Counted from the first letter of the stretch, positions 32,746-45,288 are shown. The stretch is DNA of 64,000 bases from Kingdonia uniflora (GCA_014058105.1 JACGCM010002017.1:1550001-1614000), one strand, 5' to 3'. The notes: generated by a model from the letters alone, not told the origin. Numbers and translations are program-made.

Positions 32746-33165
32746 AGTCTCAACCTGACGTGGACACATGTGTATTGCACTCTTTTTCCTGATAGTGCAA
32801 TTTTTATCCTAAGAGGTTTTACTTACTAGAGGTTTTGATGAGGCAACGTATACGCATCCACAACCCATACAGGGCATATGATTGTACTATTTTCTTGCAT
32901 AGCTTTTTGCCCAAATGGTTTTCCTAGGTAAAGGTTTTGATGAGGTAAGTCATCTTGGTATGGAACACCCCAAGGGGGAATATTAGGAGTTGCGTCCGAC
33001 CCAAGGTAGGAACCCAACTGGGGTGAGGTGTCCTACTGGACTCCTAACAAGCCCATATACCATTAGGGTAAATGGGGGATAGTTGACAATTAGTATATAA
33101 CCAAATAAAGAGTTAAGTCTATGTAACCTCTAAGAACCAAGGAAACAAATCAATCAATAATACTA
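32746..33165 (+). mobile_element. truncated Copia 3' end, right part (with LTR piece)
   Basis: Resumes the 3' untranslated DNA interrupted at 30029 (CCTGACGTGGACACATG, then GATGAGGTAAGTCATCTTGG), followed by a purine tract near 32978 and an LTR from about 32987 (TATTAGGAGTTGCG) that stops short at 33165. The missing LTR half coincides with a hairpin terminus described next. Confidence 0.75.
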
Positions 33166-33194
33166 TCAGTCGGGCACGCGCTGTCGCGCGTGCC
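33166..33194 (-). other. GC hairpin, possible Helitron 3' terminus
   Basis: GGCACGCG (33173-33180) pairs with CGCGTGCC (33187-33194) around a six-base loop. On the minus strand the hairpin is followed after a few bases by CTGA and then T, matching the hairpin plus CTRR|T end of Helitrons. A 5' TC end was not identified. Confidence 0.35.
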
Positions 33195-34360
33195 TTAAAA
33201 TGTTGTTTAAAGTACATTGTTTACAAGAGTCTAGTTATGGAGGACACTACTATATGTTGTGCCTTGTAATTTTGGTTAAATCACAATGTTTAAAAGAGTT
33301 TGTACATGGAGCAAACTTTAATAAGTGTTTGTAAATTCTATTGTCACAAAGTGATTTTGTAACTTTGTTTGTGAAACCTACTCATATCCCATCTCCTAGG
33401 AGGAGGAGCGTTGTTGCAACAACTTCAATGGAGATGGACATGAAAATGACATTTATATGTTTTTTTGCTCTAGTTTTGTTTATTTACCTGTGATGAAAAT
33501 ATTTTAATTAACACCATCTTTCGGGACTGAATGTCATTGTATGCCTTGCTGACCTTCTGCAATTCTGAGGCAATGTGTTGAGTCTTTGTTATTTATGTTT
33601 GTATATGTTTGTATATGTTTATATATTGGTTTATTGGTGAAATGTGGGTAGTCAAGGTGCCAATGATGTATAATTCGTAGTATTATCAAATTATATAAAT
33701 GACGATACATACAAATTGTCACTTGTGATTGTAATTGAAGTGGCATTTTCTAACATAGTAGAGTATACCAGATACTTTGTTTTCTGGTTTAGTGGTTGTT
33801 TGAAGCATTTGTGTTTCGGAGTAAAGCAAGATGAAATCAAAGTAAAGCATAATACAAATAAATGTGGCACAAATCTCATAATGAAGTATTGTTACAATTA
33901 CAGGGACATCGATGACTTGCTAAGGCAATGACCATGATGTAATGATGCATAATATATACCAACACAAGATTGGCTACAAACAATGATAGTATAAATGACA
34001 GATCTTTTGGATTTAATTCTTGGATCGTTTATGCAATTAAGGTATTTATTATGCTTAAGCAATAACATGTAGGTCGTCTAAGTTTACTATTGAAAGGTAC
34101 AACAAGGAAACATACATAATTCACAATTTAAGCAACTTTGCAACAAGAAAATACCCTATGGATTGGTGACCAAATGGGCTTTACAAATGTTTTGAACAAT
34201 TTCAGCACTAAACGTTTTGGGTTATAATGAAGAAATAGGTATTACTAAGTCAAGCGCCTGCGGTTAGGGGTAGAATGATATCGGTGTTTAGAAGCGACAT
34301 GTTAAACTGAAGCCCATTAAGAAGTAATTATTAAGTGTGCTTTGGCATACTCCTTCCAAG
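33195..34360. other. intergenic, possibly Helitron interior
   Basis: AT-rich non-coding sequence with a short GTTTGTATAT repeat (33598-33625). No open frame of any recognised family. Confidence 0.35.
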
Positions 34361-34364
34361 AAAC

Positions 34365-34515
34365 ATTGCCTCGCAATGCGGGCCACTTTTCCAGAAAGGG
34401 CTATATAGGGCGTCACTATACCTCACGAGCTTGTGCATGCCGGTAGCACGTGCATGTATGCCACACGGTCTCATATTCCGCTGAGCTCCGAGCACTGTAG
34501 AGTCGCCCCCGAGTT
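34365..34515 (+). repeat. fragment of the 810-bp LARD LTR
   Basis: Similar to 8665-9110: CTCGCAATGCGGGCC, TTTCCAGAAAGGG, TATGCCACACGGTC and CTGAGCTCCGAGCACTGTAGAG. No flanking LTR ends, so an old internal scrap. Confidence 0.7.
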
Positions 34516-34934
34516 TTAAGCACAGTTAGAACCTTCTTCCCTTGTTGTTGTAAGTTGAGTAACTTGAGGTTGAGCATCTGTACTTAGGGCTGGCAATATG
34601 GCGGTGACTAGTGACTAACATGTAAGAAACGATTAATTTCTAATATCTTTAGGACTTGAAATCAGATTCAATCATGTTGTGCCCAGTGCAAAATGTGTTA
34701 ACGCCAACAAGATAACTGTGTATGCATGTATGAGACTTCTCCATCTGTCAAACGTCGCACGGAAAATTGTTACCGAGGAGAATACAAGAAACTTATCTGT
34801 CATTGAAGGAAGAAAAGCCCAGGATGAAGCCAAAACCTTTGCATTATAAATAATTTGCAAAATACACATAGACAGTGTTCTCTGATTCTAATTAAATGAA
34901 ACAAGAGATAACATAAAATGCCTAAACGAGACTT

Positions 34935-37900
34935 TCAGGGGACTGCTTTACCAAATGTTGAATCTTCATCATCTGAATGATTCTCCCAAGCTTTCCAGGT
35001 CCTCGTCAACTTCTTCTCAACCTCTTCGAAAGACAACCCTTTTCGTTTCAGGAACAAACATATACATGTACACCAAGGCCCCACTTGACATGAAGCCAAA
35101 CAGCATGAATGTATAGCCAGGCCCAAGGACCTCAGTTAGGGAGAGAAAAGTTTGGCTCACAATGAGATTTGAGACCCAATTAGCTACCGCGGCCATTCCT
35201 CCGCAAATTCCTCTGTCTCAAAGGATAGATCTCCGAGTTAACAATCCATGAGACTGTTCCCATGCCGAGCGAGTAGGCGAGAATATAAATCCTAAGAGAA
35301 GAACTGCCAAAAGCCCGACATTGCTTGGGCATCTCTTAGTGTACCATTCCCTAGCCCCCGTTTGACATGTCTTTTTCGATCCAAAAGCCAGACATGCACC
35401 GGGTTTTAGCTGTAAAAGGCGAATATGTCAATTCTTGACAAAAAATATATATAAACAAAAACAATGTAATATAAAAATACTTACATGGTCATCAGAATTA
35501 GCGCAGAAGCCACAATCATCAGCGACAGCCAAGCATGATGCAGTCCCAGTTTGCTGCATTGGGTGCATTGGTGTAATCAACGCAAGTACTATTAGCAAAA
35601 GCAGCAGTGTTAACTCCACTAACAGCTCGAGCATGTTTTTTTTCGCATATTCAAAGACACCCGTTAACATAAAAAGACAGATAATGATTCCAACCATGCT
35701 CACAAGAAGCAATTTTCTCCTTCCGTATCTATCAACGAATAGCATGCTAACAATGGAACCAAAGGCATTAAGTCCAGAAGTAATGAGAGAAAGTGACAGG
35801 GCCACACTATTTGAAGCATATCCAGCAAACTGAACCATTGTGGGGCTATAGTACATCACAGTGTTGATTCCTACAAATTGTTGAGCAACTTGACAACCTT
35901 TCCCAGTGGCGAGCCCTCTATGAACTACGGTATTGCTCCATGCGTTCTTGATTTTAGTGAAGATGTTTCCTGCTCCAATGGATCCTTCCTTGACTATTTC
36001 AGCCTCAAACGATAACCTTAATGCTTCCACCTCTGCCTCTACCTCATGAGGTGGGTATAGTTTCTTCAATATTGTTGCGGCTTCCTCTTTCCTATCCTGG
36101 AAAAACAAAAAACTGGTAAGAAAGACATGCTGCAAGATAGAAATAACAAAAACAAATGGTACACTATGTGTACAAATCAAGGCACCCAATAAGAGAAATA
36201 GGAAAGGGGAATGTTGAGAGGAAAATGATGCCTAAATACTAACCTTTCGGTAGAGCCAACGGGGAGACTCGGGGAGAAACATCATTAAGATAAACTGAAT
36301 GACAGCGGGCACTCCTGCAACTCTAAGCATCCAACGCCAGGTTCTCCTTTTCTGCAGCACCCACATGTTATATTCAAATAGAGATACTATCTCATTCTAT
36401 CACAAATGAATTGAACTATTGAAGCATACAAGTCTAGGTGCTTTATATATACGTACATGGGCGAATGCTAGATTGACAAGGTATGTTATAAATTGCTCTC
36501 CTGTAATTAATAAACCGTTCAAGCTAACAAGAGCTCCCCTTATTTTTGCAGAAGAAGCTTCAGATATATAAAGAGGTACAGTCATAGAAGCCATTCCAAC
36601 TCCAAGTCCCACAAATACCCTTTCAAGAATAATAAAACCGGGCGATGAAGCGATACCCATGACTATTGCACCGATTGCGAATAAGACATCAACAATCAAA
36701 ATTGATATACGTCTTCCCCAACTGTCGTTCATCCAACCACCTATTGCAGAACCAACTATAGCTCCAGCCACAACCATACTAACAATGATTTCCTGCCAAA
36801 TATAGCAAATTAAAATATGAGGATCCCTTGTTAAACAAAATTAAATTCATTAATAGTTGACGTAGCTAACCTGCAGAGGAGTGCTCCTATCAACTTTTTG
36901 GAATTCATCCCGAATGTAAAGAAGCGCACGAGAGATAACTCTGCAGATAATAACAATGTGATCAGCCAAGTTCCATTTGAATATGTGTTTGTTGTAAATT
37001 ACATAAACTTTGAGACTAAATGCATCTTAAACGATTCTAGTCGATAATAGTGACAATTTGTGACTACACTTCCTTGATGATTTTAACCAAATGGACAAAT
37101 GAGTTTAATTCAAGTTGCAGTAAGAAACTATTTTATTCTGGGTTATATTAACAATTAAAGCATAATTATGTTCAAGCCCAATATATGTCTCGGCAATAGA
37201 TACGACTGCAACTTTTATCTGAACTTTTTTTCGAAATCTAATTCGGTTTTTCCGATTTTGAAACCCTATTTTACAGTTCTGATTTCTAAATTTTTTCTAA
37301 ATTTTTTGGATCGGAATCGGATAGCTATTCCAAAATTTCCGATCCGAATTTTTCGTCTAGTGTATTGAAGATGTACTATGTTGATTTAAGGCTTGCATTG
37401 TGATTAAACTATGACTTAATCTTGTGATATGTTGTCCACTGTCACCTTTGATGAAGTCATAGTGCAAAGTATTGAAGAAAAATGTTAATAAACTTAATCG
37501 TGTGGTACGTTGTGACACTGTATTGAAGATATTGATAAACTTTATTTCCCATGCATACAAGTTGCTCAAGGGGGTTTAGATTAGATTGTGGAAAAGTTAG
37601 TTTTGGAATTGACATGTATTCAAGGTCAAAACATTCTCTTTTATGATTTTGGACCAAGTCTTTTTGATTTTATCAAAAAAAATTGAAATTTTTCCGAAAT
37701 GTTTGGAATTCTAAATTTTTCGAATTCGGATCTATTTTTACAGTTCCGAAAAAAGTTGAAAAAAATCATACCTCCCCCGTTTCCAATCCGATTCGAAAAT
37801 AGGCCTAGCAATAGATATGGTGAAGCAGCTGAGATGCTATAACAACACCAAGTTTAAAAAAGAAAGCATAAACCCTAAATGGATTAGATAATTGATCGCA

Positions 37901-38148
37901 AGCAATAAAAAAGATTCAATCAGGAACCACATTAAACATATTTGGACTAAAATATGGTAATAATGATTAGATTACATTAATAACGTAAAAGTAAAGAGAA
38001 GTAGATACCTGTGACATAGCCAAAGAGTAGCCCTCCAATTCCAACGGATAATGCAAGCCGCAAAAATATAAGGATTTGAACGTGACAGATGAAAACAATC
38101 AAATAATTTTGTTTTTCCAGCTTTGTGGATCACGCCACCTTCCACCAT
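34935..38148 (-). pseudogene. inositol/sugar transporter of the INT type, six exons, frameshifted
   Basis: Minus-strand exons: 38148-38009, 36940-36871, 36792-36457, 36351-36244, 36096-35485 and 35409-34935, all GT-AG. The product matches plant inositol transporters (major facilitator superfamily, 12 membrane helices, H+ symport): start [102 protein letters not shown] and FVPETK. Substitutions are few, but single-base indels occur: an extra T in exon 1 undone at exon 2, an A-run shift undone later in exon 5, and three uncompensated shifts in exon 6, giving a TGA at 35218-35220. Either a young pseudogene or an intact gene with homopolymer errors in the assembly. The expected length (about 577 aa) fits the family. 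Confidence 0.88.
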
Positions 38149-38867
38149 TTTGTAACAATTGATAATTTATCACAAATTCTCCTTGTAAGTAATTATGCAT
38201 ACACAAACATAGATAGAGGATTAGAAAGAGATGAGTAAAGAACCAATACACATGTTATGGTTGATTTTATCTTATCTCCCTTGGTCGGTCCTTGATTTGC
38301 CCGTTCCTTTTTCCTTTTTCTCATTTTTTTTAATAGCATTCAACTTAGTTGCCTTTCATTATACAATATAGCTTTAAATTCCCTAAAACAAACTAATAAA
38401 CAGGCTATAGGTCCAATACACATGTTAGATCATACTAGCATAGTCGTGTGAACACATTTCACTTTTCAAATTTGAGTTACCAATTTTGTTGATATGCAGC
38501 TAATCTAAACTGATCTACAAATATAACATTATAAATAACCATTCCAATTATTGAGCTTTGTCTTTTCTCCTCTCTTTTCTTCTATACTATGCATAAACAC
38601 TCAAATTAAATATCAAAACACGTCCAGAAACACACACACTCACATGTATATGCGATCAAACCATTAAAACTAAAATGTGAACAAAACCTAAAACTTTGAT
38701 TTGCCAATATCGCGCTCCTCCTCATATGTACTAGCCAAATTTTCCGCGCCATTGTAAAATTTTCTTATGTGTTGCTTTCATTGAAGATGACCATAAATAC
38801 TCAAAATATCTCAAACAGGCTCCAACTACACGAAATTTTCACACCAAATAAATAAAATAAATAACCA

Positions 38868-39165
38868 AAAATAACAAACTCAAAACTATATTTATTAATA
38901 AACAAAAACTATGAAATCGTCGAATCACAAACTTACCCTATCGAATCCAGGCTCGCAACCTTGCACCGAGAATTCGAAGACAAGTAAATCAAATCTTGCT
39001 TAAACCTAAACCCTAATTGAGTATATCAGGTGAAACAAACACGTCTCTCAAAATCTCCCAAATTGACGAAAGAGGAAGCGTTACCAAGTCCACAAGAAAC
39101 ACACACGAATCGGATTCTTCCGAGTTGACTCAATTTGGAGGAGAGAAACGGTTAGGAACGAAGAT
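38868..39165 (+). repeat. duplicated segment, copy 1
   Basis: Aligns with 40312-40618 on the same strand (AACTCAAAACTATA, GAAATCGTCGAATCACAAAC, TTAAACCTAAACCCTAATT, GAATCGGATTCTTC). It lies upstream of the transporter, and the ORF from 39017 to 39274 within it has no recognised domain. Confidence 0.75.
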
Positions 39166-39579
39166 TGAAGAACGAGTGCGAGAGGGTTTCTACTCTGCAT
39201 CGAGAGCGACGATTGAAGAACGAGTTAGGGATGAACTCAGTAGAGTAAACTCGTGTGATTTTGTAGGGTCTTAGGTTTACTGATTTAGAATCCATGTTTA
39301 AATTTGGGGGGAAAAAATGGAATGAGAAAAGCGTATTTTAGCAGGAAGCGTTTCGGCAACTCTTTGTATCTTCTCCAACAGTTGCTATCAAACTAGTGAT
39401 GTGGTGACCGGAGAGAAACACGAATCGAGACGGTCGCCGTGGTGAATCCTGGGTAATTGGTTATCGGAACAGACTTAAACTTTTAAGTTGCCTAATGTTT
39501 TCTCTTTTTCCAAAAACCCATCAAGCGCCTAAGTTTTAGTCTCAGGATCGGTTTTTTTACAGGTGGCATATGGTCAACT

Positions 39580-39795
39580 CGGTCCAAGCCCCGAGTCAGA
39601 CCGAGTCAGACCGGTCCATACACTAAATTGGCTTTTTAAAGCTTAATTTTTTTTTATCAAATTTAGTCCAAATTTTTTTGAAAAATTCCTATTGACTGGA
39701 CCTACTTCTGGGGGGACCCATTTTTAAAAAAATTATGAATTTTTTTTTTTTTTTGGAACGGGTGTCTTGTATAGAAAAACAGACTAACTTATATG
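39580..39795 (+). repeat. dispersed repeat, second copy
   Basis: Counterpart of 7195-7435. Confidence 0.65.
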
Positions 39796-40074
39796 TGATA
39801 TAAGAAAATAGATTAATACATATTTAAATATCTTAGGATAACTAATAAGATATTAATAGTATGCCCCAAGGATACTAATTATCCGGACTATGGATCAAAG
39901 ATAATATGAAAACCAAGACTAATTTAGAATACGACTATAAGTCATATCTAAATCACGGTTAAATGCTAAAGACAAATAATTAGAGACCAATTGAGAATTG
40001 ACTTAGTCTTATTTTATAAATATTTGTTTTCTAAGGAACTGGTTTTACGTATCTAGGTGCAGGGTTTTTATTTG

Positions 40075-40155
40075 ATGACATTAAGAATTGAACCTTAGAC
40101 TTTTGGATTATGAGCTTCTCACTTTACCAGTTGAGCCAACTTTTCTTGATGTCAT
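40075..40155 (-). tRNA. degenerate tRNA-Met-like sequence
   Basis: On the minus strand: a 13-bp terminal stem (ATGACATCAAGAA with TTCTTAATGTCAT), A box TGGCTCAACTGG, an anticodon-like CTCATAA loop and GGTTCAATT in the B-box position. The anticodon CAT suggests elongator tRNA-Met. The stem is longer than normal and the T-stem is mismatched, so it is more likely a pseudogene or the head of a SINE than a working tRNA. Confidence 0.4.
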
Positions 40156-40311
40156 TATGATAAATAAAAATGTACATATTTTTAAAAAATAATAATTTAT
40201 ATACCTATATAGGTATTTTTTAACAAAATTCTTGGTGCAATTAGATGTTACCTGATTACCAAATTTTACTTGTCTAGGTGCAATTAGATGTTACTTGATT
40301 ACCAAATTTTT

Positions 40312-40618
40312 AACCAAAAACAACAAACTCAAAACTATAATTATTAATAAACAAAAACTATGAAATCATCGAATCACAAACTTACTTTATCGAATCTAGG
40401 CTCGAATCCTTGCGCCGAGAATGTCAAAGACAAGTAAATCAAATCCTTAAACCTAAACCCTAATTTGAGTATATCACGTGAAACAAACACGTTTCTCAAA
40501 ATCTCTCAAATCGACGAAAGAGAAATCGTTACCAAGTCCACTATAAACACAAACAAATCGGATTCTTCTGAGTTGACTCAACAAACGATTTGGAGGAGAT
40601 AAATGGTTGGGAACGAAG
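40312..40618 (+). repeat. duplicated segment, copy 2
   Basis: Counterpart of 38868-39165 with scattered indels. Confidence 0.75.
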
Positions 40619-40664
40619 ATACGAAACCAAATAAGGCAAGCTTCCGAGTTGACCCTATTTTAAA

Positions 40665-40765
40665 TCAAATGCAATATTGGCTAAATGCAACTAACCTTAT
40701 AATCGCGAAATACGGAACCAAATACGTGCATATATACTATTTGCATCATATTCCAACTCTCTGTA
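40665..40765 (+). repeat. duplicated 100-bp segment
   Basis: Nearly identical to 43338-43437: ATGCAATATTGGCTAAATGC, AACCAAATACGTGCATATAT and ATTCCAACTCTCTGTAC occur in both, same strand. Confidence 0.85.
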
Positions 40766-41344
40766 CTTTTTCTCCACCACAAGTCTTCTCTTTGTCTTTT
40801 ATCAAAGCAAAACTTCATTAAAAAAGATAATTATCAATAAAAATGTTCAATAACTTGGTATAAACAAATCTTACGCTAGAACACACATAGTTCATGCACT
40901 GAGATAAACGAATTTCCAATTTTAGAGTTTTATATGATCTCATTACCATGAATAATTTTTAAGATGTTCATTTGAAGGTTTTACTTTTGCTTTGAGTTAT
41001 AACAATATGTAATCCTTTTAGAAATGTCATAATAACCTTTAGCTTAATAATAATTCTCCAACGACGAGATTATATCCGTAAATAAAAAAATTAAGCCAAA
41101 TAAAAGTAACAAAACAAACCTTTTCTTCTAGCCCAAGAGTATTCACTTTCGTTATTTCTAATAGACGAAAGAATTATCTTTGCATAAGTCTTCTTGTATT
41201 GATGACATCTAGTTCAGAATGAACAATGTACCGTTCTTTTGTAATGGGAGCTTGCAATGAACAGAGAGTGGGAACAAAGATAACTCTTTGTAAAATAATA
41301 ATAATAATAATAATATATAATATAATATAAATTTAGGATATTTA

Positions 41345-41625
41345 TTAAGTGAAACCCAATGAGTTTAAATAAATCCAATAGTAAATACATACAATATTCT
41401 GCGTAAGTTTCTCAATGTCCTTGGCGTGTCTCTTGCGATGAGAATTTTGTACACCGTCATTAAACCTAGGCATTATCCTATTAATAAGATTATCTTTAAG
41501 TTCACTTTTAATCATAGTCATAATATCTGAATGGTTGATTTCGTAAATATCAAATGAGGATGCCCTATAAAATACGACGAGTACGCCATGTGTATAAGTT
41601 TTCATTTTCGAATTGTCCTTGCAGA
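41345..41625 (-). CDS. exon-like open frame, unknown
   Basis: After an acceptor-like GTGTAG, about 80 codons stay open: QYVCKDNSKMKTYTHG, VFYRASSFDIYEIN, MIKSELKDNLINRIMPRF and so on. It resembles coding sequence in composition but no family is recognised. It may belong with the similar minus-strand frames at 41960-42071, 43456-43731 and 44271-44395. Confidence 0.25.
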
Positions 41626-41644
41626 CATATTGCCTACACAAATT

Positions 41645-41669
41645 TATATATATATATATATATATATAT
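41645..41669. repeat. (TA)n microsatellite
   Basis: About 12 TA units. An (ATA)n tract lies at 41298-41318. Confidence 0.9.
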
Positions 41670-41959
41670 TAATTAAAAAATAACAAAACAATAATCAATA
41701 AAGATAAACCTGTAAAAAAAAACCCTTAATTCAGAGAACTTAGATTTATTAGAACCGAAAGCCTGTTGAAAGAAACAAATTTGATTATCAACTACTTTGG
41801 GTGACAAATTTAATTATCAAATGAAAATCCTAGTTCAACACTTTTTAGTAAACTTATTTAGCTTATTCAAGTCTTAACGATTGTTTTAGCTCAACACTTT
41901 TTAAAAATGTATTGATTTGAAATAAATTGCAGCGTAGCAACATGACATTCATTAGTTTG

Positions 41960-42071
41960 TTAAAAGCTATGAAGTTTACTATAACCAAAGTAAACCTTCT
42001 CTACAACACGCTTCATGTGTTCCCCTAATTCTAATGACCCCGTTGTATGCTCAAATCTAAACTGATCAAGC
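41960..42071 (-). CDS. exon-like open frame, unknown
   Basis: After acceptor TTTTTTGTGTAG, reads LDQFRFEHTTGSLELGEHMK then RVVEKVYFGYSKLHSF and stop. It would be a 36-residue terminal exon. No known family. Confidence 0.3.
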
Positions 42072-43337
42072 CTACACAAAAAAGACGAGTTACAAAAATA
42101 TTAATTAAGATGGTGATTGTTGTTAGCCTTGTGTCTAAAATTGCAACTCTACTTGTGTCAAGATGGCCTTGTCTCTAAATATCAATTGAAATTTACGTCA
42201 AAACACAAAACATAAACTATTAAAAATTGATACACAGCCGAAAAAATGAAAACCCTAAAGCCAGATGTAATTACTCATAAGAAAGATAAAACGGAACCAC
42301 ATTTTCCACCGCATTTGCAACCGTCTTTCTATGAAGACCTGTAGAATTGAGAGAGAGAAAGGGGGGGGGGGAGGTGTGTTATCATCACTACGAAAAAAAA
42401 AAATCTAAAACCTGAAGAAGTTGTGGTATTTTATATTTTGAAATTAATATTCCCGCAAACGATATATACTAGTACCGTTATTCCCCAATTGTTTCCTCCT
42501 CTGAGAATCACTAAAAACAGTCACGCTTTTAAATAATTTTCAACCAATTTTACACCCAAACTTGGAAATTCTTTTTCGAAAGTTAGTTCTTTTTCACAAT
42601 ATCCTTAAAAAAAGTGAAGAACAAAGATATCAAGATAGAAAAAAGAATTCAAACTCACCTTAAGACTTAGGCGTCTATTTGCTGTTTTTTTTTCTTCAAA
42701 AAAACATTGTTAAATGAAGCTTAAGTTACTTTATCAAGTAGAAACTTGAGTTCCAAGTTTTTGACAAGGTTGGAAATGCTCTTAGTAATATGATGTTTTT
42801 TCGTATAGACAAAATTGCCCACAAAAGAAAGACAAAGGGGATAAGATTTAATGTTATTTTATAGAGATGGGGAAAAATAACGAGATGGACGGCATAAATT
42901 TATTTAACTTTTGTCGAACTTTGAAGACCAAATAGTACTTTAGTCTAAAGAAACAAGGGCAATCTAACCCACGACTTTTTCTTCTTCATAACTATCGTTA
43001 ACTTCCTCTATACTCTCTCCAAATGCATTTCTCGCAACTCCCCACAACCATAACTCCATCGCTCTATCGTCTACTCTCTATCTCTCTTAATCAAAAAATT
43101 ATACGAAAACCTTCGAACGATTCGTAAACTTCAAATTTTCAGGTTTGTCCTTCCAACTTCTTAAAAAGTTTTTAATTTTTGGTTTCTGAAATTTTAGCTC
43201 TCTGTCTTGGACATGTAGAGGGTTTTGAAGGGTGAGAGGTCATGAAATGAGGGCTGAGGAGAAAGCTAAAATTTAATTATAAAGGCTTTCAACATATTAG
43301 CCAACTACATATTTACTCAAAAAGAAAAAGATTAAAT

Positions 43338-43437
43338 AAAATGCAATATTGGCTAAATGCAACTAACCTTATAATCGCAAAATATGGAACCAAATACGTG
43401 CATATATGCTATTTGCATTATATTCCAACTCTCTGTA
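43338..43437 (+). repeat. duplicated 100-bp segment, second copy
   Basis: Counterpart of 40665-40765. Confidence 0.85.
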
Positions 43438-43455
43438 CGCATAAGGTACCGGATC

Positions 43456-43731
43456 TTATGCGTACTCCGATACCGGTACCTTCTCCGGGATCTTATCGAA
43501 TTTATCGTTGAAATGTGTGATAAGATCCCGTATGTACTGGAAAATGTTGTTGGCATTATCTGCATACTCTTCGGAACGATAAATTGCTCTTTTTTTGCCC
43601 GCCAAGTTTAACCAATCTGAACAAATATACTTACAGTTGAGATTGTTAGTGAATTGGTTTATAATAACTTTTGGATCATACCTCATCATGTTTATTGCCT
43701 CATTAAAATATGTATTTAACTTATCAGAATC
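43456..43731 (-). CDS. exon-like open frame, unknown
   Basis: Preceded by acceptor TTACATAG; about 91 codons reading DSDKLNTYFNEAINMMRYD, CKYICSDWLNLAGKKRAIYR and IFQYIRDLITHFNDKFDKIP. Length and composition favour a true exon or recent relic. Joining it directly to 44271-44395 is out of frame, so any gene model is incomplete. Confidence 0.35.
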   Translation of the reverse strand, partial: DSDKLNTYFNEAINMMRYDPKVIINQFTNNLNCKYICSDWLNLAGKKRAIYRSEEYADNANNIFQYIRDLITHFNDKFDKIPEKVPVSEYA

Positions 43732-44270
43732 CTATGTAATATGATATAAGCTAATTAATTGTATTTTCTAGTTATAAGCCCTACAAAAGAGAATACATTA
43801 AAAAGATTAAAATCTTATGCAAACCTTCAACAAAATACTGTCGATTGTTTGTTACCTTACTAAAGCAGGTGCGTAAAAACCTTTTTTTATACGATTACCT
43901 TGTGTTGACTTTTTTTCTTATTTATTTCATGAATAATGATTATCCCTAGTCAATTTTCTTAGATTGTCCAACTTTTTTGTCAATAAGAAACCTTTAATAA
44001 ACATGCTACAAGGTTTGTTTTCATTATCTCAATCAATCTTTTTATTTTTTTCGATGGGTCACCTAAAAGTCTATAATTTTCATTATTACAGCCAAGTCAA
44101 TCTAAAGTTATAGTCTTGTTTGAGAAGGTACGTAAAGATAATCCTAGGAAAAGACCATTAGACCATACAAACTACTCAAGCTCGCGATAAAAACATCAAA
44201 GCAATTCATATTAAAGTCATTACAAAACACGAGGTATACGGGCTAAAAGTGTTATTTATTAAAAACATAC

Positions 44271-44395
44271 CTCTCATCGAGCTGTTTCTTGGGATCAGGA
44301 ACGAGATCAGTTAGCAGTTCTATGTAGTCCAAAACAATCAAATCCTTAACAATAAATTTCTTTAAAAAATTGATCGCAAAAGCGAAATAACCCAT
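44271..44395 (-). CDS. exon-like open frame, unknown
   Basis: ATG at 44395 opens MGYFAFAINFLKKFIVKDL, IVLDYIELLTDLVPDPKKQ, ending before donor GTATGT at 44270. It looks like a first or internal exon of an unidentified protein; possible partners lie downstream on the minus strand. Confidence 0.35.
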
Positions 44396-45034
44396 GTGTC
44401 ATATCTCCTCGTTATGATATTGTCAATTGTGACTAAGAATTTGTGCAAAATTGGCTAAGTTATCACTCTTAGTAAAAAATAAAATACATTTATATTAAGA
44501 AGAAAAAAAAACTTAACTCTTAGGCTAAGCCATAACCGTCCATCTCCATGACGTGGTACTCGAAGATATTTTAGATTGTCTGGATAATATTAAACATTAA
44601 TCAAAGTAGTCTCGGCCATTGAAAAAATTAGGACAAGGAATTAATTTAAACCTTACATTTATTATACTATAATATAATTATCGAGGATAGATGGTTCAAA
44701 ACCTAATTTAGCTTTATATCTCCCTCGCGTCTCTTCTCTCTTCTCCCTCTCTCATACAGCTTCCCCAATCAGCTATATATGCAATCCAAAATTAGCTTCA
44801 ACATCTGCTTAAGACTTATGAGGATATAGTGTAGACTACTTTAAGTTGATACCGGTGGTCGAAACCTATTATGGAGATGGAGGATGAGATTCTATTGAAA
44901 ATAATTTATTTTCAAATGAATTGTAACTAAAAAATTAGCTATGAAAAGCAAAAAAGGAAAGAAAAAATCAACTGCCACCCGATTTTCTGCTTGAATATGT
45001 GCTTTCTTATAAGATGACATAATTCCATTTTTAT

Positions 45035-45195
45035 CTCTCACTCCGTCTTCAAGGATTCCCGAGTTTACACAGAAGGAGATTTACTATGGCATTTGAATTC
45101 AACGAGTTTTTTTCTAGAGAGAGAAAATGGCAGAGTAGATGAAAAGACCAGCTAAAGAAGTAGTGAAGAGCGGGGAAAGTTTCCTAAAATGGCCA
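45035..45195 (-). repeat. single-arm relative of the 57-58 kb hairpin
   Basis: Contains GGAGATTTACTATGG, GTTTTTTTCTAGAGAGAGA, CAGCTAAAGAAGTA and GGGGAAAGTTTCCT, the central part of one arm of the hairpin at 57337-58513. It ends at the palindrome centre, so only one arm is present. Confidence 0.7.
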
Positions 45196-45288
45196 AACAC
45201 GTGCAGGCCTTGAAAAATGAACTACCATTCTTTCATTTTTACCCTTCATCTTTTAAATCAAATCAACTATGAAACTTCACAAAAACTT

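Noticed and set aside
35435..35833. 132-codon + strand frame
   Set aside because: Antisense shadow of exon 5 of the transporter.
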